Source of the DNA: Peristeroidobacter soli
GTDB lineage: Bacteria > Pseudomonadota > Gammaproteobacteria > Steroidobacterales > Steroidobacteraceae
Direction of reading: 5' to 3'
Length of the DNA: 64,000 bases
NCBI RefSeq assembly: GCF_004138485.1
Contig: NZ_RYEV01000011.1
Location: 186,001 to 250,000, forward strand
Shown: piece after piece, positions 36,124-44,995 of the stretch
Layout of the letters: each line of letters begins with the position of its first letter
Position numbering within the stretch: position 1 is the first letter of the stretch
Position numbers and translations under genes: made by a program
The notes under the pieces: generated by a model
Told to the model about the DNA's origin: nothing
The model's input: only the letters and a program-made list of their open reading frames with translations
Databases searched by the model: none

Positions 36124-37173
36124 ATGGCACAAGTTGACGTCGATATGCTGCGCGTCTTCACCGCGGAGCTCGAGCTCTGCAAAGTAAAAGCAGGCGAAAG
36201 TGTAGCGGTGCTCAGTGCCGGAACGGCGAAGGGTGAAATCGCCCAGACATTCATGATCGCGGCGCAGAAGCTCGGTGCAGCCGTGTTTCATGTGAACATC
36301 CCGGATCTCGCGACGGCAAATGCCGCCGGCGTGGTGGGGCGATCGCCATTGGCGGGAAATCGCCGTGCGGTCGAGGCGCTCAAGTCAGCCAATATGGTCA
36401 TTGATTTGTTGGGAATGCTGTTCTCGGCGGAGCAGCTCGAGTTGCAGGCGGCGGGCGTTCGCATCCTGCTCGTCGTGGAGCCGTTGCACATCCTGAAGCA
36501 GATGTTTCCAACGGTCGAGCATCGTCGGCGCGTCGAAGCGGCTGAGAAGCTGCTCAAGAAGGCTCGCGAGCTGCGCGTGACTTCTGCGGCAGGTACCGAT
36601 GTCCGCTATCGATTGCAGCAGTATCCGGTGATGACCCAGTACGGGTACACCGATACGCCGGGCCGGTGGGATCATTGGCCTTCGGCATTCCTGTTCACCA
36701 ACGGCAACGATGGGGAAGTGGACGGAACGGTGGTGCTTGCGCCGGGCGACATCCTGTGCGCCTTCAAGCGCTACGTTCAAGAGCCGGTGACGCTTACCAT
36801 CGAGAGGGGTTTCATCACGCGCATCGACGGCAAAGGCATGGATGCGGCGCTCATCCGGGACTACATGGAGAGCTTCCGCGATCCCCGCGCTTATGCGATT
36901 TCGCACATCGGGTGGGGCATGCATGAGCGGGCGACGTGGTATCACATGCTCGCGACCCAGCGGCTGCAGGAGGAGCGCATCATGAACGCGCTCTCGTTCT
37001 ACGGAAACGTGCTGTTCTCTACCGGTCCGAATACCGAGTTGGGCGGCACCAACGACACGGCCTGCCATCTGGATATTCCACTGCGCAATTGCAATCTGTT
37101 TCTCGATGGAGAGCAGATCCTCGACACCGGCAAGATCGCGGTGCCTGAACTCAGAGCCGCCGGTTGGCAGTGA
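36124..37173 (+). CDS. 2,5-dihydroxypyridine 5,6-dioxygenase-like ring-cleavage enzyme, copy 2
   Basis: A 349-residue NicX homologue, closely related to the product of 13910-14959 with most blocks identical (YGYTDTPGRWDH, ISHIGWGMHERATW, FSTGPNTELGG). The predicted Fe(II) ligands are H261, H315 and D317. GGAG lies 6 nt before ATG 36124, so this start is clear. It lies between the ABC permease and the solute-binding protein, tying transport to ring opening. The product would be an N-formylmaleamate-type acid if the substrate is a dihydroxypyridine. Confidence 0.87.
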   Translation: MAQVDVDMLRVFTAELELCKVKAGESVAVLSAGTAKGEIAQTFMIAAQKLGAAVFHVNIPDLATANAAGVVGRSPLAGNRRAVEALKSANMVIDLLGMLFSAEQLELQAAGVRILLVVEPLHILKQMFPTVEHRRRVEAAEKLLKKARELRVTSAAGTDVRYRLQQYPVMTQYGYTDTPGRWDHWPSAFLFTNGNDGEVDGTVVLAPGDILCAFKRYVQEPVTLTIERGFITRIDGKGMDAALIRDYMESFRDPRAYAISHIGWGMHERATWYHMLATQRLQEERIMNALSFYGNVLFSTGPNTELGGTNDTACHLDIPLRNCNLFLDGEQILDTGKIAVPELRAAGWQ

Positions 37174-37191
37174 TCACGGGAGCGTTCGAGA

Positions 37192-38289
37192 ATGCAGAAT
37201 GACGAATCCAAGGTCGGCGGCAGGTCGGTTGTGAGAGCCGTCGCCGGGCTTTTCCTGACGGCTTGGCTTGGAAGTGCGCAGGCCGCCGAAACGCAGGTCG
37301 TCTTCGCCACACCGACCAACGCCGGCATCAATCTTGCCAACCTCACGGCGGCCATGGAACTTGGCTATTTCGAGAAGGAGGGCATCAAGGTCAAGATTCA
37401 GGAGTTCCAGGGCAGCGCCATCGTGATGTCGCAAGTGGCCGTGAAGTCGATCCTCATCGGCGGCGGTGGCGGAGAGCCCCTGATCGTCGCGAACCAGCCC
37501 GGGAAGTCGCCGTTGCCGCTGAAATTCTTCTACAACAGTCTGCGCGACAACATCTGGCAGTTCGTCGTGCCAGCGAGCAGCAAGGTCAATACGATCGCGG
37601 ATTTGAAGGGCAAGAAAATCGGCGTGAGCTCTCTGGCGAATGCTCACGTACCGATCAGTCGTCTGATTCTGAAGCAGAACGGCATCGGCCCGAACGATGC
37701 GCAGCTGATTGCCATCGGTGCCGGCGGTGCTGCGTTCCAGGCATTGATCGATGGTCGCGTCGACGCCTACAACACCTACAATGGAAACATCGCGCTGTAC
37801 GAGGCCAATGGCACCACACCGTTGAAACGGCTGGCGTTGCCGCCCCAGCTTGCCGCCCTCTTTTCATTAGGCTATTTCGCTCACGAAGACACGCTGAAGA
37901 AGCAGCCGCAAGTACTGGCAGGTTTTGGCCGCGGCGCCGCGAAAGGCACCCTGGTATGCAAGCATGCCGCGGAGTGGTGCGTGAAGACGTTCTGGAAGTA
38001 CTACCCGAACCTGAAGCCACGCGATGACTCCGCCAAGGAGCTGGCGCGTCAGGTTCACGTCCTCGAAGCGAACATGAAATCCTACCTCGCGTTTCCGCCG
38101 GGGCAGCCTCAGCGTTTGGGGGAATTTCCTCCGGACGCTTGGAAATCCTTGGTGAACATTCTGTACGCCGGCGGCGTGTTGAAGGACGCGAGCGTCGATC
38201 CGCGGACCTTCTTTACGAACGATCTGGTGGGGCAGATTAATAACTTCGATGCAGCGGCGATCGAGTCGATGGCTGCAGGGCTCAAATAA
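37192..38289 (+). CDS. ABC transporter solute-binding protein (NMT1/SsuA-like), copy 1
   Basis: A 365-residue periplasmic binding protein with signal peptide (VVRAVAGLFLTAWLGSAQA, cleavage near residue 32). The mature part begins with the family pattern LxxAMELGYFEKEGIKVKIQEF and includes IADLKGKKIGVSSLANAH. NMT1/THI5/SsuA-type proteins bind pyrimidine precursors, sulfonates, nitrate or aromatic acids. It starts 18 nt after nicX 2 and is followed 58 nt later by coxM. It belongs with the ATPase and permease in the same operon. Paralogues: 44996-46084 and the decayed copy at 47578. Confidence 0.87.
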   Translation: MQNDESKVGGRSVVRAVAGLFLTAWLGSAQAAETQVVFATPTNAGINLANLTAAMELGYFEKEGIKVKIQEFQGSAIVMSQVAVKSILIGGGGGEPLIVANQPGKSPLPLKFFYNSLRDNIWQFVVPASSKVNTIADLKGKKIGVSSLANAHVPISRLILKQNGIGPNDAQLIAIGAGGAAFQALIDGRVDAYNTYNGNIALYEANGTTPLKRLALPPQLAALFSLGYFAHEDTLKKQPQVLAGFGRGAAKGTLVCKHAAEWCVKTFWKYYPNLKPRDDSAKELARQVHVLEANMKSYLAFPPGQPQRLGEFPPDAWKSLVNILYAGGVLKDASVDPRTFFTNDLVGQINNFDAAAIESMAAGLK

Positions 38290-38347
38290 CTATGACTAGA
38301 TCCGCTCTCACCACGCGCGTGTTACGCCTGACAGCAGGAGGGTTCGC

Positions 38348-39232
38348 ATGAAGCCCGCTGCCTTTGAGTACATAGCACCTGTCACGGTGGAGGAAGCCCT
38401 GGAGGCGCTGGGTGGCAGCGGCAAGGATGCTCGGGTTCTGGGCGGTGGCCAAAGCCTCGTTCCGATGATGAACTTCCGTCTGGCGCAGCCGGAACTGCTG
38501 ATCGACCTCAATCGCATTTCGGAGTTGGCGGGCATCGCGATCCGTGAAGATGGAGTCGTGCGCATTGGTGCGATGACCCGTCATCGCACGGTGGAGCTCT
38601 CTCCGGAGATTCGCGAGTGTCTGCCGCTGTTGCACGAGGCGATGCCATACATCGCACACGTTCAGATCCGTAACCGCGGCACGATCGGTGGCAGCCTGGC
38701 TCACGCCGACCCGGCGGCGGAATGGCCGGCGCTGTGCTTTGCTCTCGATGCCACTATCGTTGCGAGATCGTCTTCCGGCAGCCGTGAAATTCCAGCCACG
38801 GAGTTTCCTCTCGGCATCCTGACAACGGCGCTGGAACCGGATGAGATCATTGCCGAGGTGTTGTTCCCGCACCAGCCGGCGGGGCGGCGCTATGGATTCC
38901 AGGAGATCTCGCGGCGTCGAGGCGACTTCGCTCTGACCGGTGTGGCCTGCACACTCGATCTCAATGCGGATGGCGTTGTCGATGCGTCTCGCATTGCCAT
39001 CTTTGGTGTCGACGATATTCCTTTGCTCTCAGCGGAAGCAGTGGATGCCCTCACCGGCAATACCATGACGGATGTGCTCGCACGGGAGGCGGGGCGAGCT
39101 GCGGCAGCAGCTATCAATCCGCGCTCGGATCTGCACGCTTCGTCCGAGTATCGAACTCAGCTGATCGAAACATTGGTGTACCGCGCCTTGAAGCAGGCTG
39201 CGGGAGCCGACCTACTGAAGGACGTTGCATGA
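38348..39232 (+). CDS. Mo-hydroxylase medium FAD subunit (CoxM family)
   Basis: A 294-residue FAD-binding subunit. The two FAD loops read LGGGQSLVPMMNFRLAQP (about residues 31-48) and RNRGTIGGSLAHADPAAEWP (about 106-125), and the C-terminal CO_deh_flav_C domain follows. It passes electrons from the small subunit's iron-sulfur clusters to an acceptor. GGAG precedes ATG 38348. It is the only CoxM in the window although there are two CoxL genes. The stop overlaps coxS by ATGA. Confidence 0.9.
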   Translation: MKPAAFEYIAPVTVEEALEALGGSGKDARVLGGGQSLVPMMNFRLAQPELLIDLNRISELAGIAIREDGVVRIGAMTRHRTVELSPEIRECLPLLHEAMPYIAHVQIRNRGTIGGSLAHADPAAEWPALCFALDATIVARSSSGSREIPATEFPLGILTTALEPDEIIAEVLFPHQPAGRRYGFQEISRRRGDFALTGVACTLDLNADGVVDASRIAIFGVDDIPLLSAEAVDALTGNTMTDVLAREAGRAAAAAINPRSDLHASSEYRTQLIETLVYRALKQAAGADLLKDVA

Positions 39233-39717
39233 CGCGCCTTGTCGATATCGCCCTGACCGTAAATGGTAAACCAGTCACTGGCAAAGTTGAGCCGCGGCGT
39301 ACGTTGGCCGACTTCCTGCGTGACGATCTGGATATGACCGGCACTCACGTCGGCTGCGAACACGGGGTCTGTGGAGCCTGCACGATCCTGGTGAACGGCG
39401 CGTCGATGCGTTCGTGCTTGATGTTCGCCGTCCAAGTCGACGGCGCCGAACTCAACACGGTGGAAGGGCTGGCGGTAGATGGCAAGCTGACGCCGTTACA
39501 GGACGCGTTCCATCGTCATCACGCCTTGCAGTGCGGCTTCTGTACGCCCGGCCTGCTGATGACGGCCGAGGCGTTTTTGAAAGAGAACCCGTCGCCGACG
39601 GCCGATGAAGTTCGTGACGCCATCTCAGGAAATATTTGTCGCTGCACGGGATACATCCCCATCGTCGAGGCCATTCTCGACGCCGCCGAGCAGCTGAAAA
39701 AGACGGACGCAGCCTAA
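39229..39717 (+). CDS. Mo-hydroxylase small [2Fe-2S] subunit (CoxS family)
   Basis: A 162-residue iron-sulfur subunit. The plant-type ferredoxin cluster uses C43, C48, C51 and C63 (GCEHGVCGACTILV); the second cluster uses C102, C105, C137 and C139 (CGFCTPG and CRCTGY). All eight cysteines are present. It links the Mo centre to the FAD subunit. It overlaps coxM by 4 bp, showing translational coupling. Confidence 0.93.
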   Translation: MTRLVDIALTVNGKPVTGKVEPRRTLADFLRDDLDMTGTHVGCEHGVCGACTILVNGASMRSCLMFAVQVDGAELNTVEGLAVDGKLTPLQDAFHRHHALQCGFCTPGLLMTAEAFLKENPSPTADEVRDAISGNICRCTGYIPIVEAILDAAEQLKKTDAA

Positions 39718-39752
39718 CTCATGCCTATCTGGATCACTATCAGGAGAGCGTC

Positions 39753-40451
39753 GTGACCAACCCCTGGGACGGCTTCATCCCCGAGGAAACCCTCGATCTG
39801 TATCGACGCGCCGGATTTGCCAAGGAATTACAGCCGGGTCGCAAGCCCGCGCTGCTGGTGATCGATACCCAGTACGCCACGACCGGTGAGCATCCCATGC
39901 CGATCATGGATGCGATTGCGTATCACCCTTTGAATTGCGGTGAGTTCGCCTGGAAGGCCATTCCCCATATCGTGAGGATCATAGCGGCGTTTCGCGAGCA
40001 CGGGTTGCCGGTCATCTATCCGCACATGGCGGGAAGACCCTACAGTGGCAATCACGCGCGCATCCCGAAGGTCGCGCGCAATCCGCGACACTACGAGTTC
40101 GTCAAGGATCTCGCTCCGCAGGAGGGCGACATCCTGCTGCCCAAGACCTCGCCGAGCGCATTCTTCGGCACCCCGCTCATTCAGTACTTGCATGTGCTGC
40201 AAGTCGATACGTTGTTCATGGTGGGCAACACGACGAGTGGCTGTATTCGGGCGTCGGTCGCCGACGGTGCGTCGTACGATTACAAAGTGATCGTCCCGCA
40301 TGAAGGATGTTACGACCGGGCGCCGATCTGTCACGCGGTGAACCTATTCGACATCGCCAGCAAGTATGCGGCGGTCGTGTCCACGACCGAGGCGGTCAGC
40401 ATGCTGAAATCGATCGTCGATGCGCAGCAGCCGGCGGCCGCGGCGTCGTGA
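39753..40451 (+). CDS. Isochorismatase-family amidohydrolase, maleamate-amidohydrolase (NicF)-like
   Basis: A 232-residue cysteine hydrolase. The triad is visible: D38 (LLVIDTQ), K131 (LLPKTSPSAFFGT) and C164 (NTTSGCIRASVADG). SAFFGT and the TSGC-R-A turn match maleamate amidohydrolase, which releases ammonia from maleamate in nicotinate degradation. GTG 39753 is chosen because AGGAGAG lies upstream; longer readings back to 39636 overlap coxS and are not conserved. Placed after a NicX and before a ring monooxygenase, deamidation of the ring-cleavage product is the likely role. N-carbamoyl hydrolases of the same family are an alternative. Confidence 0.82.
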   Translation: MTNPWDGFIPEETLDLYRRAGFAKELQPGRKPALLVIDTQYATTGEHPMPIMDAIAYHPLNCGEFAWKAIPHIVRIIAAFREHGLPVIYPHMAGRPYSGNHARIPKVARNPRHYEFVKDLAPQEGDILLPKTSPSAFFGTPLIQYLHVLQVDTLFMVGNTTSGCIRASVADGASYDYKVIVPHEGCYDRAPICHAVNLFDIASKYAAVVSTTEAVSMLKSIVDAQQPAAAAS

Positions 40452-40473
40452 TCGAGCAACGAGATAACAAGAG

Positions 40474-41661
40474 ATGACTGCTAAACCAACTATTCTGATC
40501 GCGGGTGCCGGACTGGGCGGCTTGACCGCCGCTATCGCCCTGGCTCAATCGGGCTTCAAGGTGCAGGTGTTCGAGCAAGCCCAGCAATTGGGCGAGATTG
40601 GCGCCGGTGTGCGCATCCATCCGAATGGATTTCGCGCCCTGGCCGGGCTGGGCCTGAAAGAGGCGATACTGAAGGATTGTTACACGCCTAAGTGTCGGGA
40701 GATTCGAGTCTGGAATACCGGCTACTGTGCGTCGGCGCCGTTCTCCGTGGACGCCGTCGTTTCCCGGTATGGATATCCGGGCATCGCCATGCATCGAGCA
40801 GACTTGCACGCGGTCCTGGTAAATGCTCTCGAAGCTTTACAGCCGGGCGCGGTCCAGGTCAGCTCCAAAGTCGCGGGGTTCGAGCAGACGAACGACGGCG
40901 TGCAGTTGTCTCTCGCGGATGGTCGTCGGTACAAGGCGGATGTACTTGTCGGCGCGGATGGGCTTCATTCGGTAATCCGCAAGCAGCTCTTTGGTGCATC
41001 GAAGGCGGAGTTTACCGGCACCATCTCCTGGCGCGGAATCATTCCCGTCGACAGTTTGCCGGAGGGGGCACGCACGTTCTGCGGCCAGGGCTGGATGGGG
41101 CTGAATGGCCACTGGGTGGTCTATCGCATCCGACGAGGTGAGTTGATCAATATCGTCGGGCACATCGATCGCGACGACTGGCAGGTTGAATCCTGGACGG
41201 AGTTGGGCACCACCGAGGAGATGCAGGCCGACTTCAAGGGTTGGCATCCTCACATCCAGGCGCTGATCCGAAACATCGACAAGCCTTACAAGTGGGCATT
41301 GTTCCTTCACCCCACGATGCCGCAGTGGACCGAGGGACGTGTGACGCTGCTCGGCGATGCATGTCATCCCACGCTGCCATATCTGGGCGCGGGCGCAAAC
41401 ATGGCGATCGAGGATGGCGTGATACTGGCTCGTTGTCTCGACCGCTACGATCCCATCACGGCGTTGAAGCGCTACGAGGAGTTGCGAATTCCGCGTACCA
41501 CGCAGATCGTCAACGCCTCCGCTGCCAATCGCTCACGCTATCACCATCCGGATCTCGGTGATCCCGACAAAGCCCGGATTCACATCGATCGCATTGCATC
41601 GAATCTGAACGACTCGGATGCCTGGGTCTACGGCTACGACGCGGCCACTGTTCCCATCTGA
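40474..41661 (+). CDS. FAD-dependent aromatic monooxygenase, copy 2 (NicC/salicylate-hydroxylase-like)
   Basis: A 395-residue group A monooxygenase paralogous to 8429-9622. FAD motif LIAGAGLGGLTAAIALA, DG motif GADGLHSVIRK, GD motif LLGDACHPTLPYLGAGANMAIEDG and the ending DAWVYGYDA, similar to 6-hydroxynicotinate 3-monooxygenase. It lies 22 nt after the NicF-like gene in the block B operon. With the Mo hydroxylase it could produce a dihydroxylated ring for NicX. Substrate specificity relative to copy 1 cannot be judged from sequence. Confidence 0.87.
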   Translation: MTAKPTILIAGAGLGGLTAAIALAQSGFKVQVFEQAQQLGEIGAGVRIHPNGFRALAGLGLKEAILKDCYTPKCREIRVWNTGYCASAPFSVDAVVSRYGYPGIAMHRADLHAVLVNALEALQPGAVQVSSKVAGFEQTNDGVQLSLADGRRYKADVLVGADGLHSVIRKQLFGASKAEFTGTISWRGIIPVDSLPEGARTFCGQGWMGLNGHWVVYRIRRGELINIVGHIDRDDWQVESWTELGTTEEMQADFKGWHPHIQALIRNIDKPYKWALFLHPTMPQWTEGRVTLLGDACHPTLPYLGAGANMAIEDGVILARCLDRYDPITALKRYEELRIPRTTQIVNASAANRSRYHHPDLGDPDKARIHIDRIASNLNDSDAWVYGYDAATVPI

Positions 41662-41676
41662 CCGCGAGTTCGAGCG

Positions 41677-43923
41677 ATGAGCGATGAGTCGATGCGGCCC
41701 TATCACGGGGCCGCCGGCGGCTGGGATGCACTTGTCTCCACACGCCGGGCCCTCAAAGAACAGGGGGCGCCAGCGACCGGGGCACGCGCGCTGCTGAAGG
41801 CGAATCAACCCGACGGGTTCGATTGTCCCGGCTGTGCCTGGCCGGATCCGAAGCACACGTCATCCTTCGAGTTTTGCGAGAACGGTGCGAAGGCCGTCGC
41901 TTGGGAGACGACATCGCGCACGATCGCCCAAGACTTTTTCGCCGCACACTCTGTTTCGCAACTACGGGCGCAGTCGGATCACTGGCTCGAGTCGCAAGGC
42001 CGACTGGGAATCCCACTCAGATACGATTCGCGCACCGACCACTATGTGCCCATCGAGTGGGCGGATGCGTATGCCTTGATCGGCGAGCATCTAAGATCGC
42101 TGACGACGCCACACGCGGCGGCGTTCTATACGTCGGGTCGCACCAGCAACGAAGCGGCATTCCTGTATCAACTGTTCGCTCGGGAGTACGGCACGAACAA
42201 CATGCCGGATTGCTCCAACCTGTGCCACGAAGCCACCAGCGTCGGATTGCCGAAGTCGATCGGTGTGGGCAAAGGCACCGTGCAGTTGAGTGACTTCGAT
42301 CAGACTCAGCTCATCTTGAGCTTCGGGCACAACCCGGGCACCAATCATCCACGGATGCTCGCCACACTACGTGACGTCGCAAGGCGAGGTGTACCCATCG
42401 TGGTGTTCAATCCGATGCGGGAGCGCGGTCTTGAACGCTTCCGCTCGCCGCAGCATCCCGCGGAGATGTTGACCGGCACGGCAACGAATCTGGCGACACA
42501 CTATTTCCAGCCGAGAGTCGGTAGCGATTCGTCCGTTTTGCAAGGAATCATGAAGCGGCTGCTCGAGATGGAACGGGAGGGCGTGGCTGGCAGTGTCGAT
42601 CGGGCATTTATCGGCGAGCACACTGTGGGGTTCGAGGCTCTCTCTGAGCAATTGCGCACAGTCGATTGGCAACAGATATTGAACGACACCGGATTGAGCC
42701 GCGAGGACTTCGATACCATCGCGCAGCTCTACGCCGGCTCCAACTGCACGATCGCCGCGTACGGGATGGGTATCACGCAGCATCGGCACGGAACGCAGAA
42801 CGTGCAGCAGCTCGCAAACCTGTTGCTGATGAAAGGAAATATCGGAACGGCGGGGGCGGGGATCTGCCCGGTGCGTGGTCATAGCAATGTGCAAGGCGAC
42901 CGGACGATGGGCATCGACGAGCGTCCAGCGCCCCGACTGCTCGATCGAATCAAGGAGGTGTTCGGTTTCGAGCCGCCCCGCGCCGACGGTTGCTCCGTCG
43001 TCGAGTGCATCGAGCAGATCCTGCGAGGTGACGTTCAGGTGCTGATTTCGATGGGGGGGAATTTTGCGGTGGCGGCACCAGACACCGTGCGGACCTATGA
43101 CGCGATGTCTCGCTTGAGGCTGACCGTCGGAGTGCACACCAAGCTCAATCGTAGTCACTTGCTGCATCGGGGCGAGGCGCTGATCCTACCGGCGCTGGCT
43201 CGAGCGGATCTCGACGTTCAGCGCAGCGGCATCCAGTGCGTGACGGTCGAAGACTCGATGTCGATGGTGCATGCCTCGCGCGGCTTCAAAGCGCCGCCGA
43301 CCCAACAGACGCGGTCGGAGCCAGCCATCGTGGCGGGAATTGCGGCGGCCTCGCTGCCTCACAGCCGCATTCGCTGGCGCGACCTGGCGGATGACTACCG
43401 AGCGATCCGTCGCTTGATCGAACAGGTGATTCCCGGGTTCGAGGACTTCGAGGAGCGAGTGAAGAAACCAGGAGGTTTCCACTTACCTAACGCGGCTGCG
43501 CAGCGTCGCTGGCTCACGCCGAGTGGCAAGGCACAGTTCAGTCCGGCCTCCGTCGATTCGTCACGGGTGTCCGCGGAGTTCCCGCTCATGTTGGCCACTA
43601 TTCGGTCTCACGATCAATACAACACTACGGTGTACGCCATGAACGATCGCTATCGCGGCGTGCATGGGCGTCGCGATGTTGTCTTCATGCATGAGGATGA
43701 TATGCGCGCGCGCGGGCTGACAACGGGAGATGCAATACGCCTCAGGGGCGTGCATGCAGAGCTCAGCGGATTCGTTGTGGTGGCTTACGCAATTTCGCGC
43801 GGCTCGTGTGCGGCCTATTTCCCCGAGGCAAATGGGCTCATTTCGCTCGATGATTTCGACGAGCAGAGTCATACGCCGGCGTACAAGTCCATTCCGATTC
43901 AGATCATTCGCGCCCGGAGCTGA
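41677..43923 (+). CDS. FdhF/YdeP-type molybdopterin oxidoreductase
   Basis: A 748-residue bis-MGD-type oxidoreductase alpha subunit strongly resembling E. coli YdeP across its length: YHGAAGGWDAL at the start, GFDCPGCAWPDPKHTSSFEFCENGAKA, YTSGRTSNEAAFLYQLFAREYGTNN, IGVGKGTVQLSDF, FGHNPGTNHPRML, YGMGITQHRHGTQNVQQL, RGHSNVQGDRTMGI and the C-terminal ATIRSHDQYNTTVYAMNDRYRG. It lies 15 nt after the monooxygenase and ends the block B run. YdeP-type enzymes have no settled substrate; some are annotated as formate-dehydrogenase-like. Oxidation of formate released after ring cleavage is a speculative role here. Confidence 0.88.
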   Translation: MSDESMRPYHGAAGGWDALVSTRRALKEQGAPATGARALLKANQPDGFDCPGCAWPDPKHTSSFEFCENGAKAVAWETTSRTIAQDFFAAHSVSQLRAQSDHWLESQGRLGIPLRYDSRTDHYVPIEWADAYALIGEHLRSLTTPHAAAFYTSGRTSNEAAFLYQLFAREYGTNNMPDCSNLCHEATSVGLPKSIGVGKGTVQLSDFDQTQLILSFGHNPGTNHPRMLATLRDVARRGVPIVVFNPMRERGLERFRSPQHPAEMLTGTATNLATHYFQPRVGSDSSVLQGIMKRLLEMEREGVAGSVDRAFIGEHTVGFEALSEQLRTVDWQQILNDTGLSREDFDTIAQLYAGSNCTIAAYGMGITQHRHGTQNVQQLANLLLMKGNIGTAGAGICPVRGHSNVQGDRTMGIDERPAPRLLDRIKEVFGFEPPRADGCSVVECIEQILRGDVQVLISMGGNFAVAAPDTVRTYDAMSRLRLTVGVHTKLNRSHLLHRGEALILPALARADLDVQRSGIQCVTVEDSMSMVHASRGFKAPPTQQTRSEPAIVAGIAAASLPHSRIRWRDLADDYRAIRRLIEQVIPGFEDFEERVKKPGGFHLPNAAAQRRWLTPSGKAQFSPASVDSSRVSAEFPLMLATIRSHDQYNTTVYAMNDRYRGVHGRRDVVFMHEDDMRARGLTTGDAIRLRGVHAELSGFVVVAYAISRGSCAAYFPEANGLISLDDFDEQSHTPAYKSIPIQIIRARS

Positions 43924-43924
43924 G

Positions 43925-44851
43925 TCACGTGCGGGACTCTGCCGAAGCGTTGCGGAGTGCGAGGATGCGGCCGCCGAGCTGATTCACCACCAATCCCATC
44001 AGTACCGCTGCCGTGCCGAGCCATTGCTGAGGGAGTGGCCATTCATCGAAGAACATCCAAGCTGACCACAGCCCCACCACCGGCACCAGCAGCGAAAATG
44101 GTGTGACGCGCCCTGCGGGATGACGCTGTAGCAGCTGAGTCCAAAGACTGTAGGCCAGCAGTGTAGAGAGCCACGCTAGAAATAGGACCGCAAGCACAGT
44201 CGGCGTCTGCATACCGGAGATCTGCCGCAACACGGTTTTCGGCCCATCCATCCACAGTGCCAGCACTGCGAAGGGCAGGATCGGGAAGACGCCGCTCCAG
44301 ACGATGAACGGCAACGGATCGTAGTCGGCTATGCGACTCGCCAGGCGCGCAACCAGGTTGGAGACGGCCCACATGAACGCCGCCGAGAGCGTGAGCACGA
44401 AACCGACGAGCGACATCTGCCCCGGACCGTCGCCGTGAGCGGTGGCAATCAGTACCAAGCCAGCCAGTGCCACCAGCAGCCCGAGTCCTTGCGACCAGCG
44501 TGCGCGTTCGCCCAGTACTGGCGCTGCCAGCAGCAGTGTAAAGAAGGCTTGTGTTTGCATGACCACGGAGGCCATTCCCGCGGTCATGCCCATTTGCAGG
44601 CCCAGGAACAGAAAAGCGAATTGGCCGAAGCCTTGTGCCAGGCCATAGGCCGCCATATAGCGCCAGGGAAGTTTCGGGACTCGCACGATCAGCAGAAGAG
44701 GGAGCGCAGCGGCGGCAAAGCGTAGTGCGCCCAGGAGCATTGGGCCGATGTCATGCAGGCCGATCTTCATTACCACGAAGTTCAAACCCCAGATCACTAC
44801 GACTGCCAGCGCGCGTAGAAGGTCGCCGCGAGACAGAGGCGAAGCATTCAT
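43925..44851 (-). CDS. EamA-family (DMT superfamily) exporter
   Basis: A 308-residue membrane protein with about ten hydrophobic segments and two EamA repeats (about residues 10-140 and 155-290). WGLNFVVMKIGL at the N-terminus is a typical EamA opening. It is convergent with the YdeP-type gene (1 nt between stops) and divergent from the second solute-binding protein, sharing the control region at 44859-44912. These transporters export amino acids, metabolites or toxic intermediates; the substrate is unknown. Confidence 0.85.
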   Translation of the reverse strand: MNASPLSRGDLLRALAVVVIWGLNFVVMKIGLHDIGPMLLGALRFAAAALPLLLIVRVPKLPWRYMAAYGLAQGFGQFAFLFLGLQMGMTAGMASVVMQTQAFFTLLLAAPVLGERARWSQGLGLLVALAGLVLIATAHGDGPGQMSLVGFVLTLSAAFMWAVSNLVARLASRIADYDPLPFIVWSGVFPILPFAVLALWMDGPKTVLRQISGMQTPTVLAVLFLAWLSTLLAYSLWTQLLQRHPAGRVTPFSLLVPVVGLWSAWMFFDEWPLPQQWLGTAAVLMGLVVNQLGGRILALRNASAESRT

Positions 44852-44858
44852 AAGTGTC

Positions 44859-44912
44859 TTGATCGTTCAGCTGATGGGAACTAGTATTCGAATATAGGCA
44901 CATCGTACGCAT
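44859..44912 (+). promoter_or_regulatory. Promoter plus palindromic operator (site 5)
   Basis: TTGATC (44859-44864), a 17-nt spacer, TAGTAT (44882-44887) and ATAGGCAC-ATC-GTACGCAT (44894-44912), 12 nt after the first -10 base. It faces the solute-binding protein gene at 44996 and lies just upstream of the divergent exporter. Confidence 0.65.
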
Positions 44913-44995
44913 TATTGAAGCATACTCGTGCCAAAATACATCGCGCTGGGGATCGCGGCGCTGTTCGCGAAAGTCGCCAAAGGATAAATGAAGAC

